DNA of 64,000 nucleotides. Origin: Syngnathus acus (lineage: Eukaryota; Chordata; Actinopteri; Syngnathiformes; Syngnathidae). Under the pieces are notes generated by a model that did no database searches, was not told the origin of the DNA, and saw nothing but the letters and a program-made list of their open reading frames with translations. The stretch is from NCBI RefSeq assembly GCF_901709675.1, contig NC_051089.1:19304008-19368007 (forward strand), read 5' to 3'. The translations under genes and the position numbers were made by a program. Below, in pieces: positions 23,304-33,245 of the stretch (position 1 is the first letter of the stretch; the number at the start of each line of letters is the position of its first letter).

Positions 23304-26300
23304 CATCCATCCATCCATCTTCTTCCGCTTATCCGGGGTCGGGTCGCTTGGGCAGCAGCTTCAGGAGGGACTCCCAGACTTCCCTCTCCCCAGCCACTTC
23401 ATCCAGCTCATCCCGGGGGATCCCAAGGTGTTCCCAGGCCAGCCAAGAGACGTAATCTCTCCAGCACGTCCTGGGTCGTCCCGGGGTCTCCTACCGGTGG
23501 GACATGCCCGGAACACCTCCCCAGGGAGGCGTCCAGGAGGCATCCTGATGAGATGCCCGAGCCACCTCATCTGGCTCCTCTCAACGTGGAGGAGTAGCGA
23601 CTCTACTCCGAGTCTCTCCCGGATGACCGAGCTTCTCTAAGGGAGAGCCCGGACATCCTGCGGAGAAAACTCATTTCGGCCGCTTGTATCCGGGATCTCG
23701 TTCTTTCGGTCACGACCCATAGCTCGTGACCATAGGTGAGGGTAGAAGCGTAAATCGACCGGTAAATTGAGAGCTTTGCCTTTTGGCTCAGCTCTCTCTT
23801 CACCACGACGGACCGGTACAGAGTCCGCATTACTGCCGACGCTGCACCGATCCGCCTGTCGATCTCGCGCTCCATCCTCCCCTCACTCGTGAACAAGACC
23901 CCAAGATACTTAAACTCCTCCACTTGGGGCAGGATCTCATCCCCGATCCGGAGAGGGCATTCCACCCTTTTCCGATCGAGGACCATGGACTCGGATTTGT
24001 AGGTGCTGACCCTCATCCCGACCGCTTCACACTCGGCTGCGAACCGCTCCAGTGAGAGCTGGAGATCACGGCCTGAAGAAGCCAACAGCACCACGTCGTC
24101 TGTATAAAGCAGAGACGCGATGCTGAGGTCCCCAAACCGGACCCCCTCAACGCCTCGGCTGCGCCTAGAAATTCTGTCCATAAAAATTATGAACAGAATC
24201 GGTGACAAAGGGCAGCCTTGGCGGAGTCCAACCCTCACTGGGAACGAATCCGACTTACTGCCGGAAATGCGGACCAAACTCTGGCATCGGTGATACAGGG
24301 ACCGAACCGCCCTTAGCAGTTGACTCGGTACCCCGTACTCCCGAAGCACCCCCCACAGAACCTCCCGAGGGACACGGTCGAACGCCTTCTCCAAGTCCAC
24401 AAAACACATGTGGACTGGTTGGGCGAACTCCCATGCACCCTCGAGGATCCTGCTGAGGGTGAAGATCTGGTCCACTGTTCCACGGCCAGGACGAAAGCCA
24501 CACTGCTCCTCCTGAATCCGAGGTTCAACCTCCCGACGGACCCTCCTCTCCAGCACCCCTGAATAGACCTTACCAGGGAGGCTGAGGAGTGTAATTCCCC
24601 TGTAATTGGAACACACCCTCCGGTCCCCCTTCTTAAAGAGGGGAACCACCACCCCAGTCTGCCAATCCAGAGGCACTGTCCCCGATGTCCACGCAATGTT
24701 GTAGAGGCGTGTCATCCATGACAGCCCCACAACATCCAGAGCCCTTAAGAAATCCGGGCGGATCTCATCCACCCCCGGGGCCTTGCCACCGAGGAGTTTT
24801 TAAACTACCTCAGTGACTTCGACCCCAGAGATTGGAGAGTCCGCCTCAGAGTCCCCAGGCCCTGCTTCCACAATGGAAGGCGTGTAGGTGGAATTGAGGA
24901 GGTCTTCGAAATCTTCTCCCCACCGACACACGACGTCGAGGTCAGCAGCACGCCATCCCCACTGTAAACAGTGTTGACGTTGCACTGCTTCCCCCTCCTG
25001 AGACGCCGGATGGTGGACCAGAATTTCCTCGAAGCCGTCCGGAAGTCATTCTCCATGGCCTCGCCAAACTCCTCCCACGCCCGGGTTTTTGCCTCAGCAA
25101 CCGCCGAAGCCGCGTTCCGCTTGGCCTTCCGGTACCTGTCAGCTGCCTCCGGAGTCCCGCAGGCCAAAACGGCCCGATAGGACTCCTTCTTCAGCTTGAC
25201 GGCATCCCATACCGCCGGTGTCCACCATCGGGTTCGGGGATTGCCGCCACGACAGGCACCAATGACCTTACGGCCACAGCTCCGGTCGGCCGCCTCAACA
25301 ATGGAGGCGCGGAACAAGGTCCACTCGGACTCAATGTCCCCCGCCTCCCCCGGGATGTGGGAAAAGCTCTGCCGGAGGTGGGAGTTGAAGCTCTTCCTGA
25401 CAGGGGATTCTGCCAGACGTTCCCAGCAGACCCTCACAGAGCGTTTGGGTCTGCCAGGTCGGACGGGCATCTTCCCCCACCATCAGAGCCAACCCACCAC
25501 CAGGTGGCGATCAGTTGACAGCTCCGCCCCTCTCTTCGCCCGAGTGTCCAAAACATGCGGCCGCAAATCCGATGACACGACGAGAAAGTCGATCATCGAA
25601 CTGCGGCCTAGGGTGTCCTGGTGCCAAGTGCACACATGGACACCCTTATGTTTGAACATGGTGTTCATTATAGAAAATCCGTGTCGAGCACAGAAGTCCA
25701 ATAATAGAACACCGCTCGGGTTCAGGTCGGGGGGGCCGTTCCTCCAAATCACGCCCTTCCAGGTCTCACTGTCATTGCTCACGTGAGCATTGAAGTCACC
25801 CAGTAGAACGATGGAGTCCCCAGAAGGAGCGCTCTCCAGCACTTCCTCCAGGGACCCCAAGAAGGGTGGGTACTCTGAGCTGCCGTTTGGTGCATAGACA
25901 CAAACAACAGTCAGGACCCGTCCCCCAACCCGAAGGCGGAGGGAGGCTACCTTCTCGTTCACCGGGGTGAACCCCAATGTGCAGGGGCCCAGCCGGGGGG
26001 CAATAAGTATACCCACACCTGCTCGACGCCTCTCACCGTGGGCAACTCCAGAGTGGAAGAGAGTCCAGCCCCTCTCGAGAGGGCTTGCACCGGAACCCAA
26101 ACTGTGTGTGGAGGCAAGTCCGACTACCGTGTTTTTCCGTGCATAATGCGCAAAATTTAATTAATTTATTGTCCTAAAATGTGGGGTGTGCATTATGCAT
26201 GGGTACAACAATTTTTGAAGAAAATCTCCCTCGAAATAAAACTTGAAATCACACCTTTCTTCTTGTTTGTTGTCAATCGCGCATCACATTCAGCCATCCT

Positions 26301-27463
26301 GCCCAACACAGTCAGTAAAATTCATAATTGACGACACATCGTTTGATGCGATGGTGCAATCCTTGATGGTGTGTTATTGTCAAATATTGTTTGTTTTTTA
26401 ATCTCCATCGCAGACCGGATATCATATGGAGGCCGCCATGACAGTATGCGCAGAACGGATGCGCAAGACACGTCAGCTATATAAAGAGCGAGAGTTCAGT
26501 TCTCTACCTATTAGTTTCAATTCACAGTTTAATTAGCAGTTTCAATCAGCAAATAACAAAATGCGTATTACAGGTAATATTTTATTTCACAACACTTTGC
26601 CTTGTTCCTTTCTTCTCTGCTGTTCACTTCAAACACGCTCCATACGAACACAATGCTCTCGTATCAGACGCTTGCTCGATCACCTGCTCGTTTGCTGTCA
26701 CAATGTACCCTACACAAATCCGAAACATTTCTTCGCTATCGGGTTTGCTACCGCATGCGCAGTGATACTGACCGGCAGAATAACATCCGGTTGTTCCCAA
26801 AGATGATCTTTTTTCTGAAATAATTTTACGTTTACGGACTTAAGTAAGAGTCAAAATTTGGGTGCGTATTATACATGGGTACAGGCTTTTTTCCAGCATC
26901 GACATGCCATTTTTAGGGTGCGTATTATGCACGGGGGCGCATTATGCACGGAAAAAAACGGTATGTCTAGTCGGAACTTTTCTGCCTCGCACACCAGCTC
27001 GGGCTCCTTTCCAGCCAGAGAGGTGACATTCCATGTCCCAAGAGCCAGCTTCTGTAGCCGGGGATCAGACCGCCAAGGTCCCTGCCTTTGGCCGCCGCCC
27101 AGCTTACACTGCACCTGACCCCTTTGGCCCCTCCCACAGGTGGTGAGCCCATGGGAAGGGGGACCCACGTTTCCTTTTCGGGCGAAGGCCCGGCCACCAG
27201 ACGCTCTCCTTCGAGCCCCGCCTCCAGGCCTGGCTCCAGAGGGGGGCCCCGGTGACCCGCGTCCGGGCGAGGGAAAACGAAATCCATTTGTTTTATTCAT
27301 CATAAGGGGCTAGTGTGAGCCGTGCTTTGTCTGACCCCTCACCTAGGACCCGTTTGCCATGGGTGACCCTACCAGGGGCGTGAAGCCCCAGACAACATGG
27401 CTCCTATGATCATAGGGGCACGGAAATCCCTCCACCACGATAAGGTGACGACTCACGGAGGGG
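23304..27463 (-). mobile_element. Full-length APE-type LINE with 13-bp target duplication, split by a DNA element
   Basis: TCAGAAATAATAC flanks both ends (23291-23303 and 27464-27476). The 3' end is a (CATC)n run, GATGG repeats on the minus strand. On the minus strand, N to C: a 5' region (27463-27000); endonuclease start TWNVTSLAGKEPELV (near 27020); more endonuclease ([44 protein letters not shown]; 25483-26100); a linker (24805-25470); and RT with NYRGITLLSLPGKV, CGFRPGRGTVDQIFTL, FVDLEKAFDRVPRE, GLRQGCPLSPILF and LLYTDD (24095-24106). The family is the common teleost LINE of the I/Nimb or Tx1 type; the clade was not resolved. Stops near 24800 and a frameshift after 23603 disable it. Excising the element at 26127-26961 with one TA rejoins the endonuclease. 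Confidence 0.9.
26127..26961 (+). mobile_element. TA-flanked non-autonomous DNA element, family D (copy 2)
   Basis: The left end is CCGTGTTTTTCCGTGCATAA and the right end is the inverse, GCATTATGCACGGAAAAAAA then CGG. TA flanks both ends (26125-26126 and 26962-26963). The interior 26520-26780 is nearly identical, in opposite orientation, to 1640-1970 of copy 1. The host LINE is continuous across the site once the element and one TA are removed, so insertion was clean and later than the LINE. Confidence 0.93.
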
Positions 27464-27476
27464 TCAGAAATAATAC

Positions 27477-27587
27477 ATTTACAAAAATAGATATTGAGTT
27501 AAAGCAAATATAATATTACATTAAATGTGTTGCATTTTGAATGCTAAATTTGTACATTCTTAGTTTCCTACCCCACAACACATGGTG
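27477..27587. other. Short intergenic spacer, nothing recognised
   Basis: This is AT-rich DNA between the right target duplication of the LINE and the GT-rich repeat. Confidence 0.5.
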
Positions 27588-27735
27588 AGCGTGTGTTTGT
27601 GTGTGTGTGTGTGTGCGTGCGTGTATATGTGCGTCTGTGTGTCTGTGTGTGTTTGTGTGTGTCTGTGTCTGAGCGTGTGAGTGCGTGTGTGTCTGATTGT
27701 GTCTGTGTCTGAGCGTTTGTGTGTGTGTGTGCATG
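27588..27735. repeat. (TG)n-rich compound microsatellite
   Basis: The run is made of TGTGTG interspersed with CG, CTG and GAG variants. It generates spurious His/Thr-rich frames on the minus strand. Confidence 0.9.
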
Positions 27736-28047
27736 CGCATTGTTTGCATGGACCCCTTTATAATTGTAGAGCTGCTGGTGGAAGTTATTTTGCAAAATCA
27801 AGTGTTTGAAATCCAACACTCATTGCCGAGAGAGCAGCCTGTATGACGTCATTTTCAGTTTTTATCTGCATTTGTGCATGCTTGTTCAGTGTCTTAAAAC
27901 TTCAAGGAGTTCTGTGGAGGAAGGGCTGAGAATTCAAGAGGCACGTGTTTAAAAATCAACCCTAATCCTGGCTGGGATGGCAATGTGAATGAGAAGCTCA
28001 TCTCTTTCAGAGGCCGCTGCTCGTTCAAACAGTTTTAGTTCAAACTG

Positions 28048-28408
28048 TCATCCCTCGCTATATCACGGTTCACCTTTCACGGCCTCACTGCTTCACGGAT
28101 TTTTTTCACAGTGCATTGTGTTATGGCTGCAGATGAAAAAGACACGACAGAGCAGAGTCAGGCCACAGAGGCGCACTATATAGTATGTGCTAATGGTTAC
28201 AATTATTATTTTACTGTAGTTATCCGGAAGAAATTGTTTACTTCTCTTTGTTAAACAAATGCTTGGGCCTGAAAACAAGTTTTGTCCTTTGGCTTCAATG
28301 TTATACCTGTATAATAATGTTAAAAAATAAAGGTTTCTACTTCACGGATTTCACCTATCATGGGTTCTTTTCGGAACGTAACCCCAGCGAAAAACAAGGG
28401 ATTACTGT
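28048..28408. mobile_element. Tigger-like short element
   Basis: The left end CATCCCTCGCTATATCACGG and the right end AAAAACAAGGGATTACTGTA are imperfect inverted copies of the CAGTAATCCCTC-type Tigger terminus. No transposase frame is present in the roughly 360 bases between them. Confidence 0.6.
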
Positions 28409-28602
28409 AAATGCCGTCCAAACCGGCAAAATACGGACTGAAGATCTGGGCAATTTGCAATGCTGCCAGTTCTTATGCACTCAAGCTGGACGTTTATACA
28501 TGAAAGCCTCCAAATGCTCTAATAATCTACCGTAATCAGGGGTGTCAAACTCATTTTACGCATTGTAGTCATAGTTTCCTTCAGAGGGCCTTTTATTATA
28601 TA

Positions 28603-29077
28603 CACCTCCCATCTCACCCGCAAGGCGACCACGATTGTGAGTGATGTGAGTCACCCCGCTCACTCTTTGTTCGATCTTCTGCCCTCTGGGAAGAGGTACA
28701 GGAGCCTGCGCTCCCGCACCACCAGACTCACCAACAGCTTCGTACTCCAGGCTGTTAGGATCCTGAACTCTCTCCCCCCTTCTGCGTAGCGTCCTGTACT
28801 TTTACGCTATATTCTGACTGTCTGCTGTATGCACACTTGCTCCGTTTTGCTCCTCTTATTTATTTATTTATTGTGCTATTTGTTTATTTATTATTTATTC
28901 ATCACTCTTATTATTCATTGTTTGTGCCTTCTTGTTTTTATTTTGTGTTGTTTGCTTGTATGTACGTATGTCGTGTACTATGTCTTGTCACCGTGGGATA
29001 GTGGAAACGTAATTTCGATTTCTTTGTGTGTCTTGGCATGTGAAGAGGTTGACAATAAAGCAGACTTTGACTTTGAC
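28603..29077 (+). mobile_element. 5'-truncated LINE with about 11-bp target duplication
   Basis: The sequence from ACACCTCCCATCTCACCCGC to the (GACTTT)n tail is nearly identical to 19900-20374. TTTATTATATA flanks both ends (28592-28602 and 29078-29088). The retained part encodes only the last part of the RT C-terminus and the 3' UTR. Confidence 0.9.
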
Positions 29078-29089
29078 TTTATTATATAC

Positions 29090-30249
29090 AGAATAGGCTA
29101 AACAACAAACTGATGAATAGCTAAGTTTGAAACCGTAGACTAGTGAAATCTCTTCAAATATTTTTAGAAGATCAATGGTAACAAAAACTGCTAGCAATAT
29201 CTGTATTTTTACAAGTGAAGACAATTTGTCATTTTTTATTTTTTTTTATTTTAAATTGATTGTTAATCAAAAGTATTTTTTCACTACTTTTTCTTCTGCT
29301 AAGTTATGTTGATTCTTCATATTTGTGCAAAATGATAGTGAGAGCTGAGGGATTTTCTACTTTAAAAATTCCCATTTTGAGGTGTACAAGCGTAAAGAGT
29401 TGTCTTGTAAAAGGTTTTGAACAAGACCCTCAATCTTTTTACAGTATTCTTTGTGTTTTAAAAGGTTGCAATTAAATTTCCAATAGCCCTTTTTCCTGTT
29501 GGGGTTCAATTGTGACATAAAGGAATCCATACCACAGTGAGTGAGGCAGGAAATATTTTACTTTTTGATTATTCATTGTGGTTGTTAACCAAAAATCTAA
29601 CCGAGATTTAATGTTTGCATTTGTTTTAAACCAAGAAAATTATTTTTTTGTTTGGGTAATTGTCTCTCCAAGGGTCATGAAGGAGTAAGTCAAGTACTAA
29701 GCATCTATGTTTGCACATTTAATTTTGCCAGTTGATAAATGCAGAAGACATAAACATGCAACAAACATTGCAATAATACAGAGATTTTATTTTTATTTTT
29801 TTTAATATATTGTAAGATATTATTTATTTATTTTTTATTTTTCATTTGATATTTATTTTGATCTTACCTGGTATGTTTTTCTCTTAACTGCATAAGAGGA
29901 CCAAATGCAAAATGTATGCTGTATTTGGAAAAGTGGAGGCCTTTTAAAGGCATGACAGACGATTTTTCCGACACCTTAGAAACCAGAGCCTATTTGTTCG
30001 TTTTTTAATACAGCACACGCGCAGGTCCCTCCTCTCCACCCTTCCCTGTTGTTTATAGGAAACGTCTTCGCACTCACTTGCACGAGCGCAATATTTCTCA
30101 AGCACGTCAAAAACAGGCTTTCTTTTGGGAGAATATAACGACGTATTTAACAGTCCCTCAGTGGTATGTGTGGAGGAATTTGATAAATATTACAAAACAC
30201 AATTTAAATAAGATCATCCCCTCTAATCTGCTCACTAACAATTCAGTCC
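29090..30249. other. Intergenic AT-rich DNA upstream of SPG21
   Basis: No gene, terminal repeat or retroelement domain is recognised. 29770-29860 is an A/T-rich run. 30000-30110 is somewhat GC-richer and approaches the presumed SPG21 promoter. Confidence 0.5.
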
Positions 30250-30420
30250 GATAAGTGGCGGTAATGCGGCAGGATCCTGGTTGTTAACCGCCATTCACCT
30301 CAAAGACGATGAAGAAAGTTGTTTGCGGAAGCGATGGTGAAATCTGGCAAACTCATGTCATGTGATGGCGCGAGCGACTAAACTGAGATGGAGGCATTAG
30401 CGAACACCCGCAACCAAACG
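30250..30420 (+). promoter_or_regulatory. spg21: Presumed SPG21 promoter and non-coding first exon
   Basis: SPG21's start codon lies directly behind a splice acceptor at 33183, so an upstream non-coding exon is required. This block is GC- and CpG-richer than its surroundings. It contains GTCATGTGATGGCGCGAGCG near 30357 and ends AACCAAACG before a GTAAAC donor at 30421. The assignment rests on position and composition only, and the transcription start is unknown. Confidence 0.45.
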
Positions 30421-30966
30421 GTAAACAAGCATAAGTATTTTCATACCCATGTAATTTGTTGCATGTCACAAGCGAATGGTTGGTTGAAAGGTTAACGCTG
30501 CAATACCGTAAGCTAGCCAATACATGACGTACACGAGTTGAGTATTTTTCGTATAACTCGCCAATTTATTTAGATAAAAAACGTTGTGCCAGTGAATAAC
30601 TATATTATTGTTTAACGGGAACATACTTACAGCATGAATACAATTAACAAAAGAGAACACTTCATATTTACGGCATTTCATTAAATGCAAATAAAAAGTA
30701 AATAATAAATACACAATTGCAATAATGCCTTACTCCTCAGTTGTTTGCATTTTAGTAATTAAAGGTGGAGCTCGTCAAACTTTTTCACAGAGGATTGCAT
30801 ACAGAAAAACTAGTTTTTCCCCAGAGGGTTGCATGCAGAAATACATTAGGTCTTAGATCTTAGGACCACTCTGACATTCCTCACCTTTAGTTTATTAAAC
30901 ACAATAAAATCTGTCAGTACTAAAGATACGCTGATATGTTTATATTCATTAGATGGAAACCAAAAT

Positions 30967-31034
30967 GTGTGTGCGTGCGTGCGTGCGCGCGCGTGCGTGC
31001 GTGCGTGCGTGCGTGTGTGTGTGTGTGTGTGTGT
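30967..31034. repeat. (GTGC)n/(GT)n microsatellite
   Basis: This is a run of GTGCGTGC passing into GTGTGTGT, immediately followed by a Tigger-like terminus (AGTGATCCCTCGTTTTTCGC). Confidence 0.9.
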
Positions 31035-31270
31035 AGTGATCCCTCGTTTTTCGCCAGAGATGTGTTCCAGAACCACCCGCGAAAAACAGAAATCTGCAAA
31101 TTAGAAACGATGTCAACTTATTTATGATATAGTTATTTGAATAACTGTTAACATGTTACGTCAGGCACGTTCTCATTTAGCCTGTTGTTGCCTATTCATG
31201 TCTGTTCTTGGTGTTGGATTTTGTCAAATAAAGTTCCCCCAAAAATGCGACTTGTACTCCGGTGCTACTT
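31035..31270. mobile_element. Tigger-like terminus followed by family B element fragment
   Basis: 31035-31085 carries AGTGATCCCTCGTTTTTCGC and its local inverse CCGCGAAAAACAGAAATCTG. 31085-31265 matches 37300-37490: TTGGTGTTGGATTTTGTC, then AAATGCGACTTGTACTCCGG. These are pieces of non-autonomous elements in the presumed SPG21 intron 1. Confidence 0.6.
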
Positions 31271-31277
31271 ATATATT

Positions 31278-31318
31278 GTGGATGGATGGACGGACGGACG
31301 GACGGATGGATGGATGAT
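31278..31318. repeat. (GGAT/GGAC)n tetranucleotide repeat
   Basis: A run of GGATGGAC and GGACGGAC units, about ten in total. Confidence 0.85.
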
Positions 31319-31616
31319 AGACAGTTCCAGTTAATGCCAGATACAGAGTCCATGAAATTAAAACTATTAATAAACACAATGTGTGTAATTATTTTTGTTG
31401 AGTGTATAGTTTGTTGCGTGTTGTGAGCGATGTCCGATGTTGAGCCAGGAAAAACAACAATGTGGAGTTGGTTCTTTATTGGCAAGATCTTGGGTTGTTT
31501 AATGGCGGCCAGTACACATGGCCCGGCGGCACATGAAACAACAACTTCCTTCTCCAGGTCAGCTTGTTTTATACTGTCTGGAAAGGCGGGCAAATGTCAC
31601 ATGGCCATTTGGTATC

Positions 31617-31666
31617 TGTGTGCGTGTGTGTGTGTCTGTGTGTGTGTGTGTGCGTGTGTGTTTATA
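31617..31666. repeat. (TG)n microsatellite
   Basis: TGTGTG run with occasional CG and CTG interruptions. Confidence 0.85.
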
Positions 31667-31747
31667 CAGTTCTGTGTATTGTATTCGTGTTCTGATTGAG
31701 CAGTTCTGTTCATATAAACTAATGAAAAGAATTGCAAACATATAAAC

Positions 31748-32528
31748 TAGGGATGCACCGAAATAAAAATTCTTGGCCGAAACCGAAAAATGAGGAAACC
31801 AAGGCCGAAAACCGAAACACCGAAAGAAATGATTGTCAGTTATTAGAACCACAGCATTTATGGCTACATGTGTACTAACCTCACTAAAATCAAGGCATTG
31901 CAATAAACCAGTTACAAAAGTATGAAAATATTTATTTAGCACTGACATTACAACAATGCACAATATAAATTAAAATTCAAAAATAAAATGAAATAAAAAT
32001 AAAATGTTTAACTTGACCCCACTCATGTGTACATTAAATAATAATTTACAGGCTTATAACTGACTGGCCTGCTGAAAGACTGTAAAATTAAATATGTTCT
32101 CTTGGCAGAATCACTGGAGAACTTTCTTGCCTTTTCAAAAACGTCCGCCACAGACGGAGTGGGCGTGCTCGGTGTCAGTTTCCTTTTCTGTGTCGCCTTC
32201 TTCTCATATTCAGAATGGCGATCGGGATGTTTGGATTTCAGGTGATGAATTAAACCCGACGTGGAGAAACCTTTTGCAGATGCACCCCCTCTTGAAATTT
32301 CAGCATTGCATGTTTTGCAAATCGCTATCCGTGGGTCATTCTCTGAGATAGTGAAATCAGTCCACACCGCAGACATGCTGGCTCTTATCCCGTTTTCCCG
32401 CGTGCTGGCTGCGCTGTTTGTTCACGTCATCACAAGTTTCGGCCGTGTTGTTTCGGTGATTTAGGTCTTTCGGCCAAAAACCGAAAATGCACTTTTGGGT
32501 CATTTTCGGCCCTAATCCCTAATCCCTA
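31748..32528 (-). mobile_element. Short hAT element with BED-finger ORF and perfect 8-bp duplication
   Basis: The left end is TAGGGATGCACCGAAATAAA and the right end has the inverse features, ending CCCTAATCCCTA. ATATAAAC flanks both ends (31740-31747 and 32529-32536). The subterminal regions repeat CGGCC-AAACCGAAA motifs. A minus-strand ORF at 32023-32376 opens with a BED-type zinc finger (details in its own entry). The rest of the transposase is missing. It lies in the presumed SPG21 intron 1. Confidence 0.9.
32023..32376 (-). CDS. BED zinc-finger fragment of a hAT transposase
   Basis: The frame has 117 codons. Residues 1-52 form a BED finger with the pattern VWTDFTI, ICKTC (two Cys), then HHLKSKH (two His). 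A basic Ser/Thr-Pro-rich linker follows (KRKLTPSTPTPSVADVFEKA). The last 30 or so residues run into the element's non-coding end. The catalytic RNase H-like domain and dimerisation domain are absent. If translated, the product would be a DNA-binding fragment only. Whether it is expressed is unknown. Confidence 0.7.
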   Translation of the reverse strand: MSAVWTDFTISENDPRIAICKTCNAEISRGGASAKGFSTSGLIHHLKSKHPDRHSEYEKKATQKRKLTPSTPTPSVADVFEKARKFSSDSAKRTYLILQSFSRPVSYKPVNYYLMYT

Positions 32529-33182
32529 ATATAAACATTAAAATTTGATTGAAAATGAGATTGGCTAACCTAACAGAATATGTACACATTGCTGTTGCTC
32601 TCCAAGTTTTACAGTAAAGTACAACTGAGGTGTCATTAAATAACTTAAGTCCTTTAAGTTAAGCGTCCTGCTTAGGGATGGGAGAATCACTTGCGCTTAC
32701 ACGCATGCGATGCTACAACAGGGTGCATTCAGGGTACTTTCACGACAAGAACTTGTAAATGGGATGCGGCATTCTGCACATTAATTGTTTTTGTTCGATT
32801 ATAACATTTTAAAAACAGAGACTTCAAACTGAAAGTATCAATTACATTTTTATAAATAGTCCAGCCCTACCATGACATTTCAGTTTCTCTTGCTGTAAAA
32901 GCGCAACTCAAATTGCGCAAATGTAACATTTTACGTAGAGTAGCTTTTTGGCTCTAGAATAGTCATTTTATTGGCTATGGAAGATTATTAAAGGCGTTTG
33001 AAATGCTCATTCCATGTTTTTTCAGACAATTCCACAAGACGGTGTCCACTTGTCATTAAGCTAATCATATTTGGTGATCACATAGAAAGATTTGCTTCAA
33101 AACAATAGTATCGTTCTCGATTTCCTTTTATTTTTGCAATTCATTGTTCTTAAGTTTTCCCATTTCTGAATGTGTTCAACAG

Positions 33183-33245
33183 ATGGAAGAAATCAAAGAT
33201 TCTCCAGACTATAACTGGTTCAGAAGCACAGTTCCTCTAAAAAGA
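33183..33245 (+). CDS. spg21: SPG21 coding exon 1
   Basis: The acceptor is TTCAACAG ending at 33182, directly before the ATG; the donor is GTACGT. It encodes 21 residues, [20 protein letters not shown] then R. Confidence 0.95.

Noticed and set aside
23783-25786. + strand ORFs up to 196 codons
   Set aside because: They are antisense shadows of the minus-strand LINE RT, linker and endonuclease.
27516-27819. His/Thr-rich ORFs
   Set aside because: They are translations of a TG-rich microsatellite.
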